The position numbers and the translations under genes are program-made. Below, piece after piece: positions 58,092 to 64,000 of a stretch of DNA of 64,000 bases. The notes below the pieces were generated by a model. That model worked only from the letters and a program-made list of their open reading frames with translations, was not told where the DNA came from and searched no databases. This DNA comes from Adhaeribacter soli. GTDB taxonomy: Bacteria > Bacteroidota > Bacteroidia > Cytophagales > Hymenobacteraceae. Each line of letters begins with the position of its first letter. The first letter of the stretch is position 1. The stretch is from NCBI RefSeq assembly GCF_008727925.1, contig NZ_VTWT01000008.1, forward strand, positions 124,001 through 188,000, written 5' to 3'.

Positions 58092-59441
58092 ATGGAAAAG
58101 ACAATGAAAAATTTAGGCAAATTCTTTGTAATGGCTTGTTTAGTAGCATTTACGGCAGCCTGCGGAAAAGACGACGATCAGGGAACGACGGTGGAACCGG
58201 GCATCGAGCAACCGGTAGGCACCGAAGAACTTTCCGGCAATATTTCTTCCGACAGAACTTTAAAAGCCAATACCCGCTACGTGCTGAAAGGCTTTGTTTA
58301 TGTAACCAACAACGCGACTTTAACTATTGAGCCGGGTACTATTATTAAGGGCGATAAAGATACCGACGGCTCGCTGATCGTGGAACGCGGTTCTAAAATT
58401 ATGGCCGAAGGTACCCGCGAAAAGCCGATCGTATTTACTTCCAACATGCCGAAAGGCCAGCGTAAAGTGGGCGACTGGGGTGGCGTGATCATCCTGGGGA
58501 ATGCACCGGTAAACCTACCGGGTCAGCCGAAGATCGAAGGCGGCGTGGATCGTCCGTACGGCGGTAGCAATGCGGCGGATAATTCCGGTATTCTGAAATA
58601 CGTGCGCATCGAGTACAGCGGGATTCCTTTCCAGCCGGGCAATGAAATTAACGGCCTTACTTTGGGCGGCGTGGGTTCCGGAACGGTGATCGATTACGTG
58701 CAGGTTTCTTACAACGGCGACGATTCTTTCGAAATGTTCGGGGGTACGGTAAACGCGAAACACTTAATTGCCTACAAAAACGTGGACGACATGTTCGACT
58801 CCGACAATGGTTATTCCGGCAAACTGCAGTTCTTACTGGGCGTGAGCGATCCGAAAGTGGCCGACGTTTCCAAATCGAACGGGATTGAAACTGACAACGA
58901 TTCAAACGGTTCTACCAACCTGCCGCAAACCAAGGCGCAATTCTCGAATGTAAGCCTGATCGGTCCGAAAGCCGATGCCAACACGCAAATAGACGGTAAC
59001 TTTGGGCAGGGCATTCACTTCAAGAAAAACACCGGCGCGATGGTGCATAACTCGGTAGTTGCCGGATGGCCAATAGCCATTAACCTCGACGGTTCTGGCG
59101 TAGTGAACAACGCCAACACCGGAAGCCTGTTCTTTAAAAATGGTTTTATTTCTGGCAACACCCAGAATTTTAAATCGACCGATGCTAACTTCGATTTCAA
59201 TGCCTGGTTCACAACCCACAACAGCTTTACTAAAACTTCAAACGCGGATCTGAAGCTTGAAAATTCATTCAGACAAACAGGCGCTAACTACCTGCCGGGT
59301 TCCGGTTCTGAGTTGCTCAGCGGTGCTGACTTCAATGGTTTAGATTCCTTCTTCGAGCGGGTTTCGTACCGGGGTGCTTTCGGCACTACCGACTGGACCC
59401 AGGGCTGGACGAACTTCGATCCGCAAAACACGGACTACTAA
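58092..59441 (+). CDS. Beta-helix-like surface lipoprotein
   Basis: 449 residues. Lipobox F-T-A-A-C (Cys24) followed by GKDDDQG, an acidic signal linked to surface export. The body shows right-handed beta-helix-like repeats (ATLTIEPGTIIKGDKDTDG, GSGTVIDYVQVSYNGDDSFE) with an Asp/Asn-rich, possibly Ca-binding segment. Conserved Cytophagales genes of this kind follow TonB receptors; the family is often mislabelled 'multidrug transporter'. Likely binds or processes the receptor's ligand at the cell surface. Confidence 0.85.
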   Translation: MEKTMKNLGKFFVMACLVAFTAACGKDDDQGTTVEPGIEQPVGTEELSGNISSDRTLKANTRYVLKGFVYVTNNATLTIEPGTIIKGDKDTDGSLIVERGSKIMAEGTREKPIVFTSNMPKGQRKVGDWGGVIILGNAPVNLPGQPKIEGGVDRPYGGSNAADNSGILKYVRIEYSGIPFQPGNEINGLTLGGVGSGTVIDYVQVSYNGDDSFEMFGGTVNAKHLIAYKNVDDMFDSDNGYSGKLQFLLGVSDPKVADVSKSNGIETDNDSNGSTNLPQTKAQFSNVSLIGPKADANTQIDGNFGQGIHFKKNTGAMVHNSVVAGWPIAINLDGSGVVNNANTGSLFFKNGFISGNTQNFKSTDANFDFNAWFTTHNSFTKTSNADLKLENSFRQTGANYLPGSGSELLSGADFNGLDSFFERVSYRGAFGTTDWTQGWTNFDPQNTDY

Positions 59442-59529
59442 CAGGTTGAACGCATGGTACATTAGAACAGGGTGAAAATTTTAATGTACGCTACCCGCCA
59501 GAGCAGCTTAGTCTCCTGCTCTTTAGGGG

Positions 59530-59556
59530 AAGCCTCGCTGCAAAGCGGGGCTTTTT
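59530..59556 (+). terminator. Terminator after the lipoprotein gene
   Basis: AAGCCTCGCT pairs with AGCGGGGCTT around GCAA (one G-T pair), then T run. Confidence 0.88.
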
Positions 59557-59614
59557 GCTTTTTGGGCCGGTTTGCTACCGTTTTGTTAAGTGCCGCATAA
59601 ATGCGCGAAAACCG

Positions 59615-59622
59615 TATCTTTG
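59615..59622 (+). promoter_or_regulatory. -7 box TATCTTTG before the glycosyltransferase
   Basis: Matches TAnnTTTG, 29 nt before the ATG at 59652. TTG at 59583 is farther upstream than the usual -33 spacing. Confidence 0.4.
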
Positions 59623-59651
59623 AACGTTAGGAAAGTACCAATTGCCCGAAA

Positions 59652-60854
59652 ATGTCTGTTGCCAAGCGCCGTAAAGTTTTGTTTTTGCCCAAGTGGTACC
59701 CCGACCGCAAGCAGGACCAGAACGGCAATTTCATTCAGCAGCACGCCCAGGCCGTAGCGCAATATGCCGATGTGGTGGTACTTTTTGCGAACTACGACGA
59801 TTTTTCCGGCCCCAACCTGATCCAGTTCGATTTCAAAAAAGACAACGGCATTCCGACTTTATACTTTTATTACAAGCAGCGCATTACCGGCATTTCTTTT
59901 ATCGATAAACCGCTGAAACTGCTGCTGTACTTTGCCTGCATGATGCGGGGTTACCGCCTCGTTTTGCGTTTGTTCGGCCGGCCCGACCTGCTGCATGTAC
60001 ACGTACTTCTCCGCACCGGTTTATTTGCCTGGTTTAAATGCCTGACCGATAACCTGCCTTATATAATTACCGAACACTGGAGTTTGTATTTACCGCAGAA
60101 TGCCCACCGGATAAGCTGGCTTCGGCGGAAATTAACAGCCATGATCGTAAAAAGGGCAGCTGCTTTGCATACGGTTTCCGGGAGCCTGCTGCAAGCCATG
60201 AATCGCCTGGGTTTCCGCAACAAACGCACGCTCGTGATACCCAACGTAGTGGCTACCGATACTTTTTATCCCGGAAACGCTACCAAAACCGCATCAAAAA
60301 CCCGTTTCCTGCATGTAGCCGTTTTCAACGAAGAAGCCAAGAATTTAAGCGGACTGCTGCGCACCTTTCAGCAATTAACCGCTCTTAATCCGAATGCGGA
60401 ACTCCGGATAATTGGTTTTGGGCCGGCCGAAGAACAGCTTAAAAAACTGGCACAGGAATTAGGTTTGCTCAACCAAACGGTATTTTTTGAAGGCAAAAAA
60501 GAACCCGGAGAAGTGGCCGCCTACATGCGCGAAAGCGATGCGTTTGTACTCTTCAGCAATTACGAGAATTTGCCCTGCGTTTTAATTGAAGCCCTGGCCA
60601 GCGGCTTGCCCGTTATTGCCACCCGGGTGGGCGGCATTGCCGAAATGATCGGTCCGGAACAGGGCATTTTAATTCCACCGCGAGACGAAAAGGCCTTGCT
60701 GGAAGCCCTGCAATTTATGTGCGCCCACCACCAGGATTTCTCCAAAGCAGCTTTGCGCCAATACGCGGTTAACAAATTCAGCTACCAGGCCGTGGGATGG
60801 CAATTTGCCGATCTGTACGAAACCGTTTTACTTTCGCTTCCAAAACCCGACTGA
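59652..60854 (+). CDS. GT4-type glycosyltransferase
   Basis: 400 residues, GT-B fold. N-terminal FLPKWYPDRKQDQNGNFIQQ is typical of GT4 enzymes that process surface polysaccharides; the acceptor side has HWSLYLPQ. The nucleotide-sugar site is in the C-terminal half: YENLPCVLIEALASGLPVIA with the E-x7-E pair, followed by TRVGGIAEMI. Cytosolic face of the inner membrane. Its stop overlaps the next start (TGATG), so it is coupled to the flippase. Confidence 0.9.
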   Translation: MSVAKRRKVLFLPKWYPDRKQDQNGNFIQQHAQAVAQYADVVVLFANYDDFSGPNLIQFDFKKDNGIPTLYFYYKQRITGISFIDKPLKLLLYFACMMRGYRLVLRLFGRPDLLHVHVLLRTGLFAWFKCLTDNLPYIITEHWSLYLPQNAHRISWLRRKLTAMIVKRAAALHTVSGSLLQAMNRLGFRNKRTLVIPNVVATDTFYPGNATKTASKTRFLHVAVFNEEAKNLSGLLRTFQQLTALNPNAELRIIGFGPAEEQLKKLAQELGLLNQTVFFEGKKEPGEVAAYMRESDAFVLFSNYENLPCVLIEALASGLPVIATRVGGIAEMIGPEQGILIPPRDEKALLEALQFMCAHHQDFSKAALRQYAVNKFSYQAVGWQFADLYETVLLSLPKPD

Positions 60855-62122
60855 TGTTCGAGAAAATTCTGCACACCTTTACTTCGCGGATTGGCATTGC
60901 CGGACTGAATTTCCTGATCGTGATCTTAACGGCGCAGAGCTTGGGCGCTGCCGGTCGCGGGGAGATTAGTTTATTTGTGGCCAACCTGGCGCTGGTGCTG
61001 CTGTTTACGGGCATCGTGGGCGGCACCGCATTGGCGTATTTAACACCCCGCACCAACGTTTTTCAGCTCCTTTTGCCGGCTTATGTCTGGTCGGCGGTGG
61101 TCAGCGGCCTGGTTACTTTCGTCATTTTCCTGCTGAACCAGGTGCCGGCGGATTATGTCTGGCATTTGTTTGGGTTGGCCTTGCTGCAGAGTTTTTTTAC
61201 GGTGAATGCTACCGTGTTGCTGGGCAAGGAAAAAGTTAAAGTCTACAACAACTTAACCTTTCTGCAAACCCTGCTTTCCGCCCTGATCCTTGCTTCCGGG
61301 TTTCTGCTTTTTTCTACCAAAACCATAGCCTTTTACTTTACCGCTTTGTACGGGGCCTATGGAATTTCTACCCTGCTTAGTTTCATATTCCTGTTTCGGA
61401 CCGGCGATAAGCCCGACTTTTCCGGCTTCCGCGAAAACGTGGCGCAATTGTTTCGTTTAGGCGCTACGGCGCAGTTTTCTAACATTATTACGTTCCTGAA
61501 TTACCGACTGGGTTATTACTTTCTGAATACGTTTGCCGATGCCAGAGCAGTGGGGATTTTCTCGGTGGGCGTGGCGCTTTCCGAGGCCCTCTGGATGATC
61601 GGAAAAAGTATGGCTACGGTGCAATATTCCGCCTTGGTAAATACGGAAAACCAACAAGCCGGGCAAGCCATGACCATTAAACTAGTGAAGCTGAGTTTTG
61701 TCGCTACCTTAACCGCCGTATTGGTATTAAGTGTATTGCCTCCTCCGTTTCTTACCTTTGTATTCGGGAAAGATTTCGTCGGGGTGAAACCGGTTATCTG
61801 GGCGCTGGCACCAGGCGTGGTGGCTACCGGTACCGGCATGATCTTCAGCCATTACTTTGCGGGCCGCGGGAATTATAAGATCAATAACTGGGCGGCTCTG
61901 GTTGGTCTAGCTTTAACGGTACCGGCCTGCTTGCTTTTAATTCCGGAACTTGGTCCGGTTGGCGCCGGGCTGGCTTCAACGTTTTCCTATATGGCGGCCT
62001 TTGTGTTTCTATTTTTGAAATTCCGGCGGGAAAGTGGTTTTAACTTATGGCAGTTGGTGCCGGGGAAGGAGGATTTTGGGCAGGTTTTGCAGTTGCTTCG
62101 GAAAGGGAAAACTCAGATGTGA
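60854..62122 (+). CDS. Polysaccharide flippase (Wzx/MATE-like)
   Basis: 422 residues from the ATG at 60854 that overlaps the previous stop; an earlier in-frame ATG at 60797 would overlap the glycosyltransferase by 58 nt. About twelve helices: RIGIAGLNFLIVILTAQSLG opens it as in polysaccharide exporters of the MOP superfamily. Likely moves a lipid-linked oligosaccharide across the inner membrane, made in part by the upstream glycosyltransferase. Confidence 0.87.
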   Translation: MFEKILHTFTSRIGIAGLNFLIVILTAQSLGAAGRGEISLFVANLALVLLFTGIVGGTALAYLTPRTNVFQLLLPAYVWSAVVSGLVTFVIFLLNQVPADYVWHLFGLALLQSFFTVNATVLLGKEKVKVYNNLTFLQTLLSALILASGFLLFSTKTIAFYFTALYGAYGISTLLSFIFLFRTGDKPDFSGFRENVAQLFRLGATAQFSNIITFLNYRLGYYFLNTFADARAVGIFSVGVALSEALWMIGKSMATVQYSALVNTENQQAGQAMTIKLVKLSFVATLTAVLVLSVLPPPFLTFVFGKDFVGVKPVIWALAPGVVATGTGMIFSHYFAGRGNYKINNWAALVGLALTVPACLLLIPELGPVGAGLASTFSYMAAFVFLFLKFRRESGFNLWQLVPGKEDFGQVLQLLRKGKTQM

Positions 62123-62156
62123 TTTCGGGGCTATCAGGGAAACCTGACGCAATATT

Positions 62157-62185
62157 GTGGGGACAGGTCAAGCCCTGTCCGTACA
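62157..62185. repeat. Fragment of the composite repeat
   Basis: The hairpin GGACAGG..CCTGTCC with its flanks GTGGG and GTACA, identical over 28 nt to the core of the copies at 3440 and 15514. Confidence 0.8.
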
Positions 62186-62253
62186 TGGGAAATTGGAAAT
62201 GGGAATCAAGCTTGAGGTTTGCAAATTCTTTTGCATCAGCTTTCTTTAGAGAT

Positions 62254-62766
62254 TCAGGCGAGGTCAAGCCTTAGTAAAAGATCGTTTTGGGCATCGGAAC
62301 CGAGCATGAAAACGTGCTGGCCGAATTGCTGAAAGCCGAATTTTCGGTAGAAATCAATTGCTTTCTGGTTGTGCTCCCAGACACCGAGCCAGAGTACTTC
62401 AGCCCCACTTTGTTTTGCAAGAGCCAGGCAAAGCTCCAGCAGCGATTTTCCGGCCTGGTGCCCCTGGAATTTCTGCAACACGTAGATCCGCTCCAGTTCA
62501 GCTTGTTTTAGATTGGGGAGCGTGGGATTTTGGTTGTTGCTTAATTTGGCGTAGCCCGCGGGTTGTTCATTTACATAGGCCAGCAGAAACGTTACCCCGG
62601 GTACTTTCAGTTCTTCCCGGATCCGGGCCAGGGTGAAATTTTCCGCCAGGTAAGCCTTCATGTCGGCTTCGGTGTTTTGCGCGGCGAAGGCTTGGGTAAA
62701 GGTTTTCCGGCTTAGCGAAAGCAATACTTCGGCATCGTTTTTTGTAGCTATTCGGAGATTTACCAT
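62254..62766 (-). CDS. GNAT family N-acetyltransferase
   Basis: 170 residues. IATKNDAEVLLSLSRKTF is the usual first strand-helix; LERIYVLQKFQGHQAGKSLL holds the acetyl-CoA loop Q-G-x-x-A/G-K, and EHNQKAIDFYRKFGFQQFG is the late motif. Similar small GNATs acetylate amines or proteins; substrate unknown. Confidence 0.9.
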   Translation of the reverse strand: MVNLRIATKNDAEVLLSLSRKTFTQAFAAQNTEADMKAYLAENFTLARIREELKVPGVTFLLAYVNEQPAGYAKLSNNQNPTLPNLKQAELERIYVLQKFQGHQAGKSLLELCLALAKQSGAEVLWLGVWEHNQKAIDFYRKFGFQQFGQHVFMLGSDAQNDLLLRLDLA

Positions 62767-62900
62767 AACCTGTTTTTAAAAATATCTTTTCAAAAAGCCT
62801 TTGTCTCTCTAGATTACGAAAGCTTTCAAAATCAGTATAACTGCTCCTCCCCCTACCCCTCCAAAGGGGGACTTTTCCTCTGCTAGTGCCATTTTACTTT

Positions 62901-64000
62901 TTAAGTAAAAGCGCAATCGGCGTCGCCATCCTGGATGTTTAGGGTTGGCTGTTGCAATAGCAGCGGTGCAAACTTTTTCGAAATAATGTAATGTCGTTTT
63001 AAAGGGTGCAGGTACATAAAAGGCTTCGGATTTTGCTTCAAAAACGCTTCCAGTTCCGGCTGAAAAACGGTCAGTGTCCGTAACTTTCGCTTCAGCATTT
63101 CCTGTACAATTATCCGGGTTACTGCCTCCATACTTTCGGCATTCGCATACAGGTAAGGCACTTTCAGATCGTTGCCCCGCACGGCTAAAATCAGGAACGC
63201 TTGAAGCTTATTTTTAGTATCCGAAATTTTCAGCGGCAGGAACTCGAATTCCTTATCGAAGGCGGAAAAATGGTAGCGTTTGGCGGTGCCGTCTTCCTTC
63301 TCCCAAGGCAGCAGCCACGGATTTTGCAGCAGCCAGTTCAGGTCTTCGGCGGTGCGTTTTTCGAGCTGGTTTTGCTGTCTTGCCTGGATAAATCCAGCAA
63401 GCGTTTCGTCGATTTCCGTTACCGTTTCCACCTGGTAATTCATAGTTTCCGCAGCTGGTTTCCAGAAGTTCAGGCGGAGCTCGTTCGGGGTATTCAGCAA
63501 AACGTTCGGGACCTTCAAAACCGGTTTAAACGCTTGCAGAAACGGGAATTTTTTTGGCAAAAGTTCGTCTAAATTGAAGCGCAAAAAGCAGCGCAGGCCT
63601 TCCGGAATCTTCAGGTCCTGAAACTGGCCGGAACGGTCGTAGAGGCCTTTGGCGGCAGGGGTGAATTCGGTAACCAAAATGCGGTTATCCCAGCGTTCGA
63701 GCACTTTGTTCAGCAGTTTTTTAGCGATGCCCTGTCCGCGCACTTCCGGATCCACCCACATGCAACTGAGCCAGCCGGCTTTTTCTTTTTGGTCGTTCAG
63801 GTAAATGTAATCGGCAAACACGCCCAGGTAACCTGCCATTCTGCCTTCTACCATAGCCAATACCAGAATTACATCATCTTCGGCAACGCGCGGGTTTTTA
63901 ATATGCGAAAGCGCGCGATGCCTTGAAATAGGCACAACCGGCATCTTTTCGTATTCTTCCGAGCGAATAAACTGAGCTAAGGTTTTGGGGGTGAACTCGC
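62901..64000 (-). CDS. GNAT acetyltransferase, two-domain (5' partial)
   Basis: At least 365 residues. The frame stays open beyond the ATG at 63944 to the window end (TPKTLAQFIRSEEYEK precedes that Met), so the true start is probably outside. The first domain is a GNAT fold: GYLGVFADYIYL, SCMWVDPEVRGQGIAKKLL with the R-G-x-G-x-A acetyl-CoA loop, GLYDRSGQF. The C-terminal half (about 200 residues) is a second, degenerate alpha/beta domain, perhaps another GNAT fold without the loop. Function unknown. Confidence 0.78.
   Translation of the reverse strand, partial: EFTPKTLAQFIRSEEYEKMPVVPISRHRALSHIKNPRVAEDDVILVLAMVEGRMAGYLGVFADYIYLNDQKEKAGWLSCMWVDPEVRGQGIAKKLLNKVLERWDNRILVTEFTPAAKGLYDRSGQFQDLKIPEGLRCFLRFNLDELLPKKFPFLQAFKPVLKVPNVLLNTPNELRLNFWKPAAETMNYQVETVTEIDETLAGFIQARQQNQLEKRTAEDLNWLLQNPWLLPWEKEDGTAKRYHFSAFDKEFEFLPLKISDTKNKLQAFLILAVRGNDLKVPYLYANAESMEAVTRIIVQEMLKRKLRTLTVFQPELEAFLKQNPKPFMYLHPLKRHYIISKKFAPLLLQQPTLNIQDGDADCAFT

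Overview
The window comes from a chromosome of the phylum Bacteroidota, most likely order Cytophagales and near Hymenobacteraceae (Adhaeribacter/Pontibacter/Hymenobacter type). This rests on gene content, not on any search: a type IX secretion gene (porZ) overlapping recO, type IX C-terminal sorting domains, a TonB-dependent receptor paired with a lipoprotein, lipoproteins with short Cys lipoboxes, and promoter elements of the Bacteroidota TAnnTTTG type. By eye the backbone is near 50 percent GC. No tRNA, rRNA, CRISPR array, phage or complete insertion sequence was recognised.

Layout. 1-1.5 kb: end of a long Gly/Ser/Gln/Tyr repeat protein. 2-11 kb: NmrA-type oxidoreductase, then a minus-strand run of SF1 helicase, propeller lipoprotein, helix-hairpin-helix protein and amino-acid permease. 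11-15 kb: ndk, then nrnA and three consecutive FKBP-type prolyl isomerases. 15.8-20 kb: recO-porZ, tdk, a [2Fe-2S] ferredoxin. 20-23 kb: two uncharacterised plus-strand genes. 23-28.6 kb: the rod-shape operon mreB-mreC-mreD-mrdA-rodA. 29-32.4 kb: purH, purN and an acetyltransferase. 33-39.5 kb: metalloprotease lipoprotein, outer-membrane barrel, UbiA prenyltransferase, cspA, kdsC, iscX, ferredoxin, DUF2520 protein. 39.7-49.1 kb: accessory stretch with the cassette loci, two membrane proteins, an alanine symporter, a type IX cargo and a membrane MutS-like ATPase. 49.2-54.2 kb: cytochrome c maturation genes ccmB-C-D-E-F. 54.9-59.4 kb: TonB receptor plus beta-helix lipoprotein. 59.6-62.1 kb: glycosyltransferase and flippase. 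62.2-64 kb: two GNAT acetyltransferases.

Most notable structure: two AT-rich loci (40.3-41.8 kb and 48.7-49.1 kb) are organised like integron gene cassettes. Each is headed by the same 80-nt platform (about 85 percent identical, ungapped). Together they hold four units of 377-497 bp, each with one plus-strand ORF. In every unit the first 7-8 bases (GTT plus variable bases) are exactly complementary to a 7-8 nt block (ending AAC) lying 39-41 nt before the unit's end, which is the R'/R'' rule of attC sites in excised cassettes. No integrase is present here.

Other structure not explained by genes: a four-hairpin array present twice in opposite orientation (31.0 and 54.4 kb); a ~325-nt composite repeat present twice (3.2 and 15.3 kb); co-directional gene spacers bracketed by locus-specific inverted repeats that run from the stop codon of one gene to near the start of the next; ~200-bp palindromes; and a detached copy of the last 13 codons of ccmF, with its terminator, 2.4 kb from the real gene.
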